Source of the DNA: Pseudomonas sp. FEN
GTDB taxonomy: Bacteria > Pseudomonadota > Gammaproteobacteria > Pseudomonadales > Pseudomonadaceae
DNA length: 64,000 nt
NCBI RefSeq assembly: GCF_904067045.1
Contig: NZ_CAJFDC010000014.1
Span: forward strand, 186,001 to 250,000
Reading direction: 5' to 3'
The position numbers and the translations under genes were made by a program. The notes beneath the pieces were generated by a model. That model was not told the origin of the DNA, did no database searches, and worked only from the letters and a program-made list of their open reading frames with translations. Shown one piece after another: positions 18,073-27,491 of this stretch (its first letter is position 1; each line of letters opens with the position of its first letter).

Positions 18073-19110
18073 GTGAACAGTTTTTCCGCTGCCCAACGCA
18101 GTCGCGTCACCATGCTCGATGTCGCCGAACGTGCCGGGGTTTCCAAGGCCAGTGTGTCGCGCTTTATCGGCGATGACCGCGCCCTGCTCTCCGAAGCCAT
18201 CGCTTTGCGCATCGAACAGGCGATCAGCGAACTGGGCTACCGCCCGAACCAGATGGCCCGTGGACTGAAGCGCGGGCGGACCCGCCTGATCGGCATGCTG
18301 GTGGCCGATATCCGCAACCCCTATTCGATTGCCGTGATGCATGGCGTGGAAACCGCCTGCCGCGCCCACGGCTATAGCCTGGTGGTGTGCAACACCGATC
18401 GCGACGACCAGCAGGAACGCCAGCACCTCGCGGCGCTGCGCTCGTACAACATCGAAGGCCTGATCCTCAACACCCTCGGCCATCACCTCGAAGAACTGCA
18501 GCAGTTGCACCGGGAAATGCCGATGGTGCTGGTGGACCGTAAGGTCGAGCACCTGGACAGCGACCTGGTCGGCCTCGACAACGGCGCCGCCGTGCGCTGC
18601 GCCATCGAGCACCTGGAGCAACAGGGTTACCGCGACCTGATGCTGGTCAGCGAACCGCTGGATGGCACCAGTTCGCGGCTGGAACGGGTCGAGCGTTTCA
18701 GCGGCGAAATCGCCGGGCGTGGCGCACTGAGCGGTCGTATCGGTCATACCGGCGACACCTTGCAGGCTCAGTTGCGAGACTTTCTGGCCTCGCCGGGTGC
18801 CGGTCCCAAGGCGCTGTTCTGTGCCAACGGCGTCGCGGCCCTGGCCAGTGTCCAGGCCCTGCGCGAGCTGGGCTGCGCGCTTTTCGATGAGATCGGCCTG
18901 ATCGCCCTGGACGACCTCGAATGGTTCCCGCTGGTGGGCACTGGCATCACCGCCCTCGCCCAACCCACCCGCCAGATCGGCGCCAGTGCCTTCGACTGCC
19001 TGTTCAAGCGGCTGCGGGGTGACAAGGGCGCGGCAAGGGCCATCGACTTTCCCGCACAGCTGATCGTCCGCGGTTCAACCCAGCGAACGAAAACCGAACA
19101 CCCCTCGTAG
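18073..19110 (+). CDS. ptxS: PtxS, LacI-family repressor of 2-ketogluconate genes
   Basis: This is a LacI-type regulator of about 345 residues. The helix-turn-helix VTMLDVAERAGVSKASVSRF lies near the N-terminus, the hinge follows in NQMARGLKRGRT, and a periplasmic-binding-protein-like sensor domain fills the rest. I prefer GTG at 18073 (VNSFSAAQRSRVTMLD) because it gives the usual short stretch before the HTH; ATG at 18028 is the alternative. PtxS is released from its operator by 2-ketogluconate in P. aeruginosa and P. putida. The same palindrome precedes both this gene and kguE, so it probably controls itself and the downstream operon. Confidence 0.93.
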   Translation: MNSFSAAQRSRVTMLDVAERAGVSKASVSRFIGDDRALLSEAIALRIEQAISELGYRPNQMARGLKRGRTRLIGMLVADIRNPYSIAVMHGVETACRAHGYSLVVCNTDRDDQQERQHLAALRSYNIEGLILNTLGHHLEELQQLHREMPMVLVDRKVEHLDSDLVGLDNGAAVRCAIEHLEQQGYRDLMLVSEPLDGTSSRLERVERFSGEIAGRGALSGRIGHTGDTLQAQLRDFLASPGAGPKALFCANGVAALASVQALRELGCALFDEIGLIALDDLEWFPLVGTGITALAQPTRQIGASAFDCLFKRLRGDKGAARAIDFPAQLIVRGSTQRTKTEHPS

Positions 19111-19181
19111 GCGCGCGCCGAGGTAACAGCACTTGCCTGAATTCCGCTACCTATGACCTTTTATCAATATCCGCCAAAAAA

Positions 19182-19195
19182 TGAAACCGGTTTCA
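19182..19195. promoter_or_regulatory. PtxS operator upstream of kguE
   Basis: TGAAACCGGTTTCA is identical to the site at 18008-18021. It ends 14 bp before the kguE ATG, so it must overlap the transcript start or leader and would block initiation or elongation of the kgu operon. Confidence 0.9.
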
Positions 19196-19209
19196 GAGGT
19201 ACAACAACC

Positions 19210-19998
19210 ATGAAAGAACAGCTGTTTCCCGTCTCTATCAGCCTCTCCAGCTATGGCGCGGCGCTGGTCCGCGAACGCGGCCAGGAAAGTTTTATCGAAC
19301 TGCTGGCCGAGGCCGGCGCCCGCCGTATCGAGGTGCGCGAAGAGTTGCTGACCGATGAAGACCCGCGGCGCTTTGCCGCCCGAGCGACAGCGATGGGCCT
19401 GGAGTGCGCCTACTCCTCGCCCCTGGAATTGTGGCCGGCCGGCCAGTCGCGCCCGGATGCGCAACTGGCGGCCACCCTGCAACGCGCCGAAGCCTTTGGT
19501 GCCGGCTGGCTGAAAGTCTCTCTGGGCCACTTCAGCGGGAACAGCGACCTGTCGGCCCTGGCAGGATTACTCTCGGCGTCATCGGTGCGCTTGCTGGTGG
19601 AGAACGACCAGACCTACCAGGGCGGTCGCATCGAACCCTTGCTAGGTTTTTTCGATCAGGTCGAGCAACAACGCCTGCCGGTGAAAATGACCTTCGATAT
19701 CGGCAACTGGCATTGGCAAGACCAATCCGCCAGCAGTGCCGCGCGCCTGCTCGGCCGGCATGTCGACTACCTGCACTGCAAGGCAGTGGCCCAGCGCAAG
19801 GATGGCAAGCTCGTCGCCCAAGCACCGAGCGCCATCGATCTGGAACTGTGGGAACGTTTGCTGGAGCAGATGAGTCAAGGAGTAACCAGGGCCGTGGAAT
19901 ACCCACTGCAAGGTGACGAACTGCTGGCCGTCACTGGCGAACAGGTGCGCATCCTCGCCCGCCTGGGCCGTTTCATGGAGGAACGCGCACATGCCTGA
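19210..19998 (+). CDS. kguE: KguE, TIM-barrel sugar epimerase/isomerase-like protein
   Basis: This 262-residue protein has the xylose-isomerase-like TIM-barrel (AP endonuclease family 2) layout, with metal-binding style residues in RRIEVREELL, LLVENDQTYQ, MTFDIGNWHW and YLHCKAV. KguE is the first gene of the 2-ketogluconate operon in Pseudomonas and is presumed to act on the sugar or its phosphate; its reaction is not firmly established. ATG at 19210 follows an AGAGG box. Its stop overlaps the kguK start by 8 nt. Confidence 0.88.
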   Translation: MKEQLFPVSISLSSYGAALVRERGQESFIELLAEAGARRIEVREELLTDEDPRRFAARATAMGLECAYSSPLELWPAGQSRPDAQLAATLQRAEAFGAGWLKVSLGHFSGNSDLSALAGLLSASSVRLLVENDQTYQGGRIEPLLGFFDQVEQQRLPVKMTFDIGNWHWQDQSASSAARLLGRHVDYLHCKAVAQRKDGKLVAQAPSAIDLELWERLLEQMSQGVTRAVEYPLQGDELLAVTGEQVRILARLGRFMEERAHA

Positions 19999-20944
19999 TA
20001 TCGAGATCCTGTCCTTCGGCGAGACCATGGCAATGTTCGTCGCCGAACAGACCGGCGATCTGGCCCGGGTCGGACACTTCCACAAACGTATTGCCGGGGC
20101 TGACAGCAACGTCGCCATCGGCCTGGCCCGGCTGGGTTTCAAGGTGAATTGGCTGAGCCGGGTCGGCGCCGATTCCCTGGGCCGCTTCGTGATCGACACA
20201 CTGCAAGGTGAAGGTTTGTATTGCGACCACGTCGAGATCGATCCGACCTGTCCCACCGGTTTTCAACTCAAGTCCCGCGAAGACCTCGGCCAGGATCCGC
20301 AAGTGGAGTATTACCGCCGGGGCTCGGCGGCCAGCCGCCTGTCGGTGGCCGATATCCGTCCGCGGCTACTCCAGTCCGCTCATCTGCATGCCACCGGTAT
20401 TCCGCCGGCCCTGTCGGCCAGCACCCGGGAACTGTCGTTCGAGTTGATGACGCGGATGGCCGCCGCCGGACACAGCGTGTCCTTCGATCCCAACCTGCGC
20501 CCAAGCCTTTGGACCAGAGAAAAACAGATGATCGAGGACATCAACGCCCTCGCCGCCCTCGCCCATTGGGTACTGCCGGGGTTGGGCGAAGGCCGCTTGC
20601 TGAGCGGCTACCAGGAACCACGCGATATCGCCGCCTTCTACCTCGACCAGGGCGCGGCGATAGTCGCCATCAAGCTCGGTGCCCAGGGTGCCTACTACCG
20701 GACCCAGCGGGACGAGGGGTTCGTCGCCGCGGTGCCGGTGCCAAAGGTGGTGGACACGGTCGGTGCCGGTGACGCCTTCGCCGTTGGCATGATCAGTGCG
20801 CTGCTGGAGAACCAGGGTGTTGCCCAGGCCGTGGCGCGCGCCAACTGGATCGGTGCCCTGGCGGTTCAGAGCCGTGGCGACATGGAGGGCTTGCCGACCC
20901 GCGAACAGCTGACGGCGGCCAACCGGCCCGCGCCTGTCGGCTGA
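19991..20944 (+). CDS. kguK: KguK, 2-ketogluconate kinase (PfkB family)
   Basis: This 317-residue sugar kinase starts MPDIEILSFGETM, a PfkB N-terminus, and carries the C-terminal PfkB signature DTVGAGDAFAVGM with the catalytic Asp. It phosphorylates 2-keto-D-gluconate to 2-keto-6-phosphogluconate with ATP in the cytoplasm. ATG at 19991 overlaps the end of kguE. The order kguE-K-T-D after ptxS is the known Pseudomonas arrangement and supports this specific function over other PfkB kinases. Confidence 0.93.
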   Translation: MPDIEILSFGETMAMFVAEQTGDLARVGHFHKRIAGADSNVAIGLARLGFKVNWLSRVGADSLGRFVIDTLQGEGLYCDHVEIDPTCPTGFQLKSREDLGQDPQVEYYRRGSAASRLSVADIRPRLLQSAHLHATGIPPALSASTRELSFELMTRMAAAGHSVSFDPNLRPSLWTREKQMIEDINALAALAHWVLPGLGEGRLLSGYQEPRDIAAFYLDQGAAIVAIKLGAQGAYYRTQRDEGFVAAVPVPKVVDTVGAGDAFAVGMISALLENQGVAQAVARANWIGALAVQSRGDMEGLPTREQLTAANRPAPVG

Positions 20945-21009
20945 GTCAGATCGCCGTTTTCTTGAATGCCACCTGCTGCGACAAAAACAACAAGCTCAGG
21001 AGCCACACC

Positions 21010-22308
21010 ATGCAAACGCTGAAACTCGCCACCCGCCGCTGGTGGTACATCATGCCCATCGTCTTCATCACCTATAGCCTGGCGTATCTGGACCGGGCCA
21101 ACTACGGTTTCGCCGCGGCCTCGGGCATGGCCGAGGATCTCAGGATCACCCCGGGCCTGTCGTCGCTGCTCGGCGCGCTGTTCTTTCTCGGCTACTTCTT
21201 CTTCCAGGTGCCCGGCGCCCTCTACGCGCAGAAGCACAGCGTGAAGAAGCTGATCTTCGTCAGCCTGATCCTCTGGGGCGGCCTGGCCACCCTCACCGGC
21301 ATCGTCTCCAACGCCTATATGTTGATCGGCATCCGCTTCATGCTCGGCGTGGTCGAAGCCGCCGTGATGCCAGCGATGCTGGTGTACCTGTGCCACTGGT
21401 TCACCCGCGCCGAGCGCTCACGGGCCAATACCTTCCTGATCCTCGGCAACCCGGTGACCATGCTCTGGATGTCAGTGGTCTCGGGCTACCTGGTGCAACA
21501 CTTCAGCTGGCGCTGGATGTTTATCGTCGAAGGTCTGCCGGCGGTGATCTGGGCCTTTATCTGGTGGCGCCTGGCCGACGAACGCCCAGCCCACGCCAGC
21601 TGGCTCAGCGCCCGGGAAAAACACGACCTGGACAGTGCCCTGGCCGCCGAGCAGGTCAGTATCAAGGCGGTGAAAAACTATGCCCAGGCCTTCCGCGACC
21701 CCAAGGTGATCATCCTGGCCCTGCAGTTCTTTTGCTGGAGCATTGGCGTCTACGGCTTCGTGCTGTGGCTGCCATCGATTCTCAAAAGCGGCCTGAAGAT
21801 GGACATGGTCGAAGCCGGCTGGTTATCGGCCCTGCCTTATCTGGCCGCGGTGCTCGCCATGCTCGCGGTGTCCTGGGGTTCGGACCGGCTGCAGCGGCGC
21901 AAACGCTTCGTCTGGCCGCCACTGCTGGTGGCTTCGGTGGCCTTCTACGCCTCCTACGCCCTGGGCGCGGAGCATTTCTGGTGGTCCTACGGTTTGCTGG
22001 TGCTTGCCGGCGCCTGCATGTACGCCCCCTATGGTCCGTTCTTTGCCATTGTCCCGGAAATCCTCCCGGCCAATGTCGCCGGTGGCGCCATGGCTCTGAT
22101 CAACAGCATGGGGGCCCTCGGCTCCTTCGGCGGTTCCTACCTGGTGGGCTACCTGAACAGCGAAACCGGCTCGCCAGGCGCCTCCTATCTACTGATGAGT
22201 GGCGCCCTGCTGTTGTCCGTGATCCTGACCGCCTTTCTCAATCCCGGCGCCAGCGACCGCGCAGCCCCCAAGAGCATGCCGACGCAGCATGCGCTGTCTC
22301 ACCCCTGA
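21010..22308 (+). CDS. kguT: KguT, MFS 2-ketogluconate transporter
   Basis: This 432-residue major facilitator has 12 predicted helices and the anion:cation symporter (ACS) style N-terminus WWYIMPIVFITYSLAYLDRANYGFA. ATG at 21010 follows GGAGCCACACC. It imports 2-ketogluconate made by periplasmic glucose oxidation. It is 65 bp after kguK and 19 bp before kguD, in the same PtxS-controlled operon. Helical loops keep the MFS motif in SDRLQRRKR. Confidence 0.93.
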   Translation: MQTLKLATRRWWYIMPIVFITYSLAYLDRANYGFAAASGMAEDLRITPGLSSLLGALFFLGYFFFQVPGALYAQKHSVKKLIFVSLILWGGLATLTGIVSNAYMLIGIRFMLGVVEAAVMPAMLVYLCHWFTRAERSRANTFLILGNPVTMLWMSVVSGYLVQHFSWRWMFIVEGLPAVIWAFIWWRLADERPAHASWLSAREKHDLDSALAAEQVSIKAVKNYAQAFRDPKVIILALQFFCWSIGVYGFVLWLPSILKSGLKMDMVEAGWLSALPYLAAVLAMLAVSWGSDRLQRRKRFVWPPLLVASVAFYASYALGAEHFWWSYGLLVLAGACMYAPYGPFFAIVPEILPANVAGGAMALINSMGALGSFGGSYLVGYLNSETGSPGASYLLMSGALLLSVILTAFLNPGASDRAAPKSMPTQHALSHP

Positions 22309-22327
22309 ACCCTATCGAGCGAATCCG

Positions 22328-23305
22328 ATGAAAAAACCGATTGTGTTGTACAAAAGACTCTCGCCTTCATTGATGGCCCGCCTGCAAGCGCACACCCAGG
22401 TCACCCTGATCGAAGACCTGGGGGACGATGGCATGGCACAACTGCGCGCGGCGCTACCCGAGGCCCGGGGCTTGCTCGGTGCCAGCCTGAAACTGGACGC
22501 CGCGCTGCTCGACCTGGCGCCACGCCTGGAAGCAATCGCCAGTGTCTCGGTAGGTGTCGACAATTACGACATCGACTACCTGAGCCGGCGGCGGATCCTC
22601 CTCAGCAACACCCCCGATGTGCTGACCGAGACCACCGCCGACACGGGCTTCGCCCTGATCCTGGCCACCGCCCGACGCGTGGTGGAACTGGCAAACCTGG
22701 TACGCGACCGCCAGTGGACGCGGAATATCGGCCCACTGCATTTCGGCAGCGATGTACATGGCAAGAAGCTGGGCATCATCGGCATGGGCCGTATCGGTGA
22801 AGCCCTGGCCCAGCGCGGGCATTTCGGCTTCGGCATGCCGGTGCTCTACCATAGCCAAACGCCCAAGCCCGAGGTCGAGCGGCGTTTCAACGCACGCTAC
22901 CTGGGGCTGCGCGAATTATTGCAGGAGGCCGACTTTGTCTGCCTGACCTTACCTCTGACCGCTCAGACCCAAGGGCTGATCGGTGCCGGGGAATTGGCCC
23001 TGATGCGCCCGGACAGCATCTTCATCAATATTTCCCGGGGCAAGGTGGTGGATGAGCAGGCGTTGATCGAGGCCTTGCACAACCACCGGATCCGCGGCGC
23101 CGGCCTGGATGTGTTCGAACATGAACCGCTGGCAATGGATTCGCCCTTGCTGAGCCTGGCCAATGTGGTGGCGACGCCGCACATCGGTTCGGCCACCCAT
23201 GAGACCCGCGAAGCCATGGCGCGCTGCGCGGTGGACAACCTGCTGGCGGCACTGGCCGGAGAACGGCCATCGAACCTGGTCAATCCGCAGGCCTACCAGC
23301 ACTGA
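22328..23305 (+). CDS. kguD: KguD, 2-ketogluconate-6-phosphate reductase
   Basis: This 325-residue D-isomer 2-hydroxyacid dehydrogenase has the nucleotide-binding motif GIIGMGRIGEALA, a catalytic Arg in NISRGKVVDEQAL, Glu in GLDVFEHEP and His in TPHIGSAT. It reduces 2-keto-6-phosphogluconate to 6-phosphogluconate with NAD(P)H, feeding the Entner-Doudoroff pathway. It ends the kgu operon and is convergent with the chemoreceptor gene, with 49 bp between them. Related GhrB/TkrA reductases also use glyoxylate, but context favours KguD. Confidence 0.92.
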   Translation: MKKPIVLYKRLSPSLMARLQAHTQVTLIEDLGDDGMAQLRAALPEARGLLGASLKLDAALLDLAPRLEAIASVSVGVDNYDIDYLSRRRILLSNTPDVLTETTADTGFALILATARRVVELANLVRDRQWTRNIGPLHFGSDVHGKKLGIIGMGRIGEALAQRGHFGFGMPVLYHSQTPKPEVERRFNARYLGLRELLQEADFVCLTLPLTAQTQGLIGAGELALMRPDSIFINISRGKVVDEQALIEALHNHRIRGAGLDVFEHEPLAMDSPLLSLANVVATPHIGSATHETREAMARCAVDNLLAALAGERPSNLVNPQAYQH

Positions 23306-23354
23306 AGTCAGTGCCGGTAGCGAGCGCTGCCAGGCCCGGGCAATGCGCCAAGCG

Positions 23355-24980
23355 TCAGATCACGAAGCGCGCCACCATCGTATTCAGGTCCACCGCCAGG
23401 CGCGACAGTTCATGGCTGGCGGCGCTGGTCTGGTTGGCACCGGCCGCCGACTGGGACGCCAGGTCACGAATGTTCACCAGGTTGCGGTCCACTTCACGGG
23501 AGACCTGGGCTTGCTCTTCCGAGGCGCTGGCGATCACCAGGTTGCGTTCGTTGATCAGGTTGATGGATTGGCTGATCTGCTCCAGGGCCACGCCGGCGGC
23601 ACGGGCCATCTCCAGGGTGCTCTGGGTCCGCTGGTTGCTCTGCTGCATCGATTGCACGGCCTGGCCGGTGCCATTCTGGATACCGGCCACCATCTGTTCG
23701 ATTTCCTTGGTCGACTGCTGGGTGCGATGGGCCAGCGCTCGCACTTCATCGGCCACCACCGCAAAACCACGCCCGGCCTCGCCCGCCCGCGCCGCTTCAA
23801 TGGCGGCGTTGAGGGCCAGCAGGTTGGTCTGTTCGGCAATGGCGCGGATCACGTCCAATACCTGGCCGATGTCGCGGCCCTGGGTCGCCAGGCCTTCGAT
23901 CAGCACCGAGGTGCTTTGTACATCCTCGGTCATGGCCTGGATCGCGTCCACTGTCTGGACTACCCGGTCGCGCCCTTCCCGCGCGGCCTGGTTGGACTGC
24001 TGCGAGGCTTCGGAGGTCGACACCGCATTACGTGCCACTTCCTCTACCGCGCTGGTCATTTCATTGACCGCCGTGGCCGCCTGCTCGATCTCGTTGTTCT
24101 GCTGCTGCAGGCCGCGGGACGACTCCTCGGTCACGGCACTGAGCTCCTCGGCCGCCGACGCCAACTGGGTGGCCGAGCCGGAAATCTGCTCGATGGTCTT
24201 GCGCAGATTGCCTTGCATGGCCAACAACGCACCGAGCAACCGGGCCGGTTCATCCTTGCCCTCGATGACAATGGCCTTGGTCAGGTTCCCGCCGGCGATG
24301 GTCTCAGCCGCTTCGACAGCCTTGTTCAGCGGCACGACGATGCTGCGGGTCAACAGCCAGGCCAAGAGCACGGTCATCAGCGCTGCCACCACCGAGACCA
24401 GGATAATACCGAAACTGGCATTGCTGTATTGCTCACCGGCCTGGGCCGACGCCGCCTTGGCACCGGTCTTGTTGATCTCCACCAATTGGTTGAGCTGCAC
24501 GCCCATCAGATCCGTACCGGCCTTGATCTGGTTGTTGATCAGATTACGCATCTCCTCGACCTTGTCCTGTCGTGACAGCTCCAACATCTGGCCCTGGTCC
24601 TTCAGGTAGGTATCGAGCGTCGCGGCAAACTCCTTGTACTTGGCCAGTTCCTCCCCGTCAGCAGGCAAATCGGCGTAACTTTTCACGTCCTTGCGAACTT
24701 TGTCCACCAGGGCCGCGATACGTGCTTCGGCGTCCTGCAAGGAGGCCGGATCACGGTTGACCAGCACGCGAAAGGAAAGAATGCGCATGCGCAGGACATC
24801 TTCGAGCACATTGCCCAGATACCCCACGCTGGGCAGTTGGTTCGTATCCATATCGATGGACGCCTGACGAATCACCGTCATGCGGGTCTGGGCAAAGACC
24901 CCCAGCACAATAACCAGTAATGCAATGAATGCAAAACCGAGAAACGCGCGCGGGGCAATATTCATATTGCGTAGGGACAT
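23355..24980 (-). CDS. Methyl-accepting chemotaxis protein (4HB sensor)
   Basis: This 541-residue chemoreceptor has a transmembrane helix near residues 10-30 (FLGFAFIALLVIVLGVFA), a periplasmic four-helix-bundle domain of about 150 residues, a second helix (IILVSVVAALMTVLLAWLLT), a HAMP domain and a long cytoplasmic signalling coiled coil whose conserved tip is EQTNLLALNAAIEAARAGE. I chose ATG at 24980. There is no C-terminal CheR-binding pentapeptide. The ligand is unknown; it lies next to the kgu operon but convergent, so no link is implied. Confidence 0.93.
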   Translation of the reverse strand: MSLRNMNIAPRAFLGFAFIALLVIVLGVFAQTRMTVIRQASIDMDTNQLPSVGYLGNVLEDVLRMRILSFRVLVNRDPASLQDAEARIAALVDKVRKDVKSYADLPADGEELAKYKEFAATLDTYLKDQGQMLELSRQDKVEEMRNLINNQIKAGTDLMGVQLNQLVEINKTGAKAASAQAGEQYSNASFGIILVSVVAALMTVLLAWLLTRSIVVPLNKAVEAAETIAGGNLTKAIVIEGKDEPARLLGALLAMQGNLRKTIEQISGSATQLASAAEELSAVTEESSRGLQQQNNEIEQAATAVNEMTSAVEEVARNAVSTSEASQQSNQAAREGRDRVVQTVDAIQAMTEDVQSTSVLIEGLATQGRDIGQVLDVIRAIAEQTNLLALNAAIEAARAGEAGRGFAVVADEVRALAHRTQQSTKEIEQMVAGIQNGTGQAVQSMQQSNQRTQSTLEMARAAGVALEQISQSINLINERNLVIASASEEQAQVSREVDRNLVNIRDLASQSAAGANQTSAASHELSRLAVDLNTMVARFVI

Positions 24981-25501
24981 GGCTTGCTCTCTATGGGCAA
25001 AAGGACTACTAGCTTCCATGCCGGAAACATGTCGAATGGCAAATAGCCATGACAACAGTGCTGGCGCCACACTTTTATCAACGGTGGACTTACAACTGCT
25101 TATCGGCAGAAGTTGCGATTTCATACAGGGGAAAATGAAAAAAATTTACTTCATGAATGACGTGAAAGTAGTTGATTCCCAGATGAAACATCTTCAGCCA
25201 CCTAGGCGACTGAAAACAAGGCATTACGCCACTATTTGTATAGACAAGATCAACCCGCAAGAGCCGTCCGTGAGAGCACGGAGGCCCACAACCGGCCGAT
25301 GAAGTTATAGCGAATCATTCTCCGCTCTTGAGCTCGCTCCATACCGGGTACGATCAGGATCGATATTCAATAACGCGGATAAAGACTCAACCGATCTTTC
25401 TATTCCCGCATCGGTCGGCATATGCAAGTAACGCTGGAAGGAAACAGCACTTCATAGGCGGACTTGCCAACCATCAAGATGGGCTGGCGCCCAGGTGCCG
25501 G
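24981..25501. other. Intergenic region upstream of the chemoreceptor gene
   Basis: These 521 bp separate the chemoreceptor start from the 3' end of the FAD oxidase gene. I see no convincing gene; the stretch 25100-25250 is AT-rich and probably carries the chemoreceptor promoter. Confidence 0.45.
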
Positions 25502-26908
25502 CTACTGCATGAAACCTTCCATGAAGCCGGCCACGCTACGCGCCAACTTGCGCCGCCAAGGGGGTGTGTTGGGGTTGGCCAGGATCTGGTCCTCATGGAC
25601 AAAACTGCGGATGATCGCGTTGTAGCCCAGCCAGCGATAGGGTTCGGGTTCCCAGGCCTTCAATGCCTGGAGGCCGCCATGCTGGATCACCCAGGGCTGC
25701 CGAACCCGTTCACTGTCCTGCTGCAGGATCAGATCGGCCAGCGTTCGGCCGCCCAGGTGACTGGCGCCCACGCCCTCGCCGCCATAACCACCGGCCAGGG
25801 CGAGACCATTGGCCCGGTCGCAGAGCATATGCGGCCGGAAACGGCGCGACATGCCCAGGTTGCCACCCCAGGAATGGGTGATGCGCACGCTCTTCAATTG
25901 CGGGAACAGCTCGCCGAACAGGTAGCGCCGCAAGTCGACCTCACTGTCGCTGAGGTCGAAGTCATGACGCAGCCGGCCAGCAAAGCGATAGCCACCGCGA
26001 GCACCAAAAATCAGTCGGTTGTCGGCCGAGCGCTGGCCGTAGGTGACCTGGCGACTGCTTTCGCTGAAGGCCTGGCCCTGGGCGAGGCCGATTTCGTCCC
26101 AGGTTGCTTGCGATAACGGCTCGGTGGCCACCAGCAGGCTTTGTACCGGCAGTTGATAGCGCCCCAGAGGCGGCAGCGTTACCGAGTAACCTTCCACGGC
26201 CGGGACCACCCAGCGACTGCGGACCTGCCCCCGAGCCGTGCGCAGGCCGCCAGCACGCCAGTCGGTCACCGGGCTGTTTTCGAATATCCGCACCCCCAGT
26301 CGTTCGACGGTCCGGGCCAGGCCGCGCACCAGTTTGGCCGGCTGGACGGTGGCAACATGGGGCGCATAGATACCACCGTAGGGTCGGGCGACGCGAATCT
26401 GCCGAACCAACTGCTCGGGGCTCAGCCAGCAGTAGTCGGTCTCGTCGAGGCCTTGTTTATAGAGCCCGCCCAGGTAGGCCCGCAGGCTCTGCTCCTGCTC
26501 GGGGTAACGCGCGGCGCAGTACAGCACGCCGCCTTTACGGTAGTCGCAGTCGATGCCTTCGCGATCGATGACGCGCTTCACTTCATCGGGAATGTCATGC
26601 AACAAGTCGAAGGACGCCCGTCGCCGTTCCGGTGAGAGTCCGGCCAACAGGCGATCTTCACCCAACAGATTGCCCATCACCCAACCGCCGTTGCGTCCCG
26701 AAGCGCCGAAACCGGCGATCTGCGCCTCGACAATGACGATGTTCAACTCCGGAGCCTGGCGCTTGAGGTAATACGCGGTCCACAGTCCCGTGTAACCGGC
26801 GCCGATGATGGCCACGTCGACATCCAGCACCTGCTCCAGAGATGCGCGCGGCGTCAACGATTCATCGAGCTGATCCATCCATAAACTGATGCCGCGCCAT
26901 GCCGACAT
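25502..26908 (-). CDS. FAD-dependent amine/amino acid oxidase (DAO family)
   Basis: This 468-residue flavoprotein has the N-terminal dinucleotide-binding motif VAIIGAGYTGLWTAYYL followed by GFGASGRNGGW, the pattern shared by gamma-glutamylputrescine oxidase (PuuB/PauB-like) and related DadA-type enzymes. The C-terminal FAD contact is GGYGGEGVGASHLGG. ATG at 26908 is preferred because GGAG lies 7 nt upstream, in place of the ATG at 26920. It is monocistronic, so the amine substrate cannot be inferred from neighbours. Confidence 0.85.
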   Translation of the reverse strand: MSAWRGISLWMDQLDESLTPRASLEQVLDVDVAIIGAGYTGLWTAYYLKRQAPELNIVIVEAQIAGFGASGRNGGWVMGNLLGEDRLLAGLSPERRRASFDLLHDIPDEVKRVIDREGIDCDYRKGGVLYCAARYPEQEQSLRAYLGGLYKQGLDETDYCWLSPEQLVRQIRVARPYGGIYAPHVATVQPAKLVRGLARTVERLGVRIFENSPVTDWRAGGLRTARGQVRSRWVVPAVEGYSVTLPPLGRYQLPVQSLLVATEPLSQATWDEIGLAQGQAFSESSRQVTYGQRSADNRLIFGARGGYRFAGRLRHDFDLSDSEVDLRRYLFGELFPQLKSVRITHSWGGNLGMSRRFRPHMLCDRANGLALAGGYGGEGVGASHLGGRTLADLILQQDSERVRQPWVIQHGGLQALKAWEPEPYRWLGYNAIIRSFVHEDQILANPNTPPWRRKLARSVAGFMEGFMQ

Positions 26909-27151
26909 TCCGGACTCCATAATCTGTAACTGATAGTTGCGATCCTAATCCCTGCTGTCAGAGGCCATCGCGTGCCCGCAGAGAAAGCACTCGAATCAAG
27001 GTATATAGACGCAGATCAACTTACACGAAAACAATCGCCGAACGGCTTGAAAAACCCTCCTGTGCCCGCTCAACGGATGCTATTTTTAAGCACTCGACTG
27101 GCGGGACCATGAGGTCCTGCCGTTCCTACCCGGAGCAAAAGGAAGCGCTCA

Positions 27152-27442
27152 ATGAAACAGGTGGGCAACATGAACAAAGTCTTCAGCAAGGTGACCTTCC
27201 CCAACGCCTGCCAACTGATGCGTTGGCATTTTCATCCCATGGGCTTCGAGGCCAGCATGGATGCGCCAGGCAGCATGGTCGCCCGGTTGTTCGACCGGGC
27301 CAGCGGCGAGACGCTGATTGCCATCGCCGGCATTCCTTGCGCCACGGTGATGAACGCCGCCGATGTCGAGCGCATCATCGAAGCGGTTGAAGACGAGCTC
27401 GAATCCTTCGTGCCGCCCCAGAGCCTTCGGGTCGTCAACTGA
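27152..27442 (+). CDS. DUF1652 family protein
   Basis: This 96-residue protein (start with AAGGAAG upstream; an internal ATG at 27170 is possible) contains SKVTFPNACQLMRWHFHPMG, then MVARLFDRASGETLIAIAGI and VERIIEAVEDEL. The order, a helix followed by strands with a FDxxSGE turn and a C-terminal helix, matches the small DUF1652 family found mainly in pseudomonads. A second member, clearly diverged, lies at 32937-33206. Function is unknown; the absence of a signal peptide points to the cytoplasm. Confidence 0.7.
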   Translation: MKQVGNMNKVFSKVTFPNACQLMRWHFHPMGFEASMDAPGSMVARLFDRASGETLIAIAGIPCATVMNAADVERIIEAVEDELESFVPPQSLRVVN

Positions 27443-27491
27443 CATTTGACCGAGCCGGCTTGCCAGTCTCTTGACTGGCCGGACACACGCC

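Noticed and set aside
25154..25302. Small 49-codon plus-strand frame upstream of the chemoreceptor
   Set aside because: No convincing ribosome binding site or recognisable family; the AT-rich stretch is better explained as promoter DNA.
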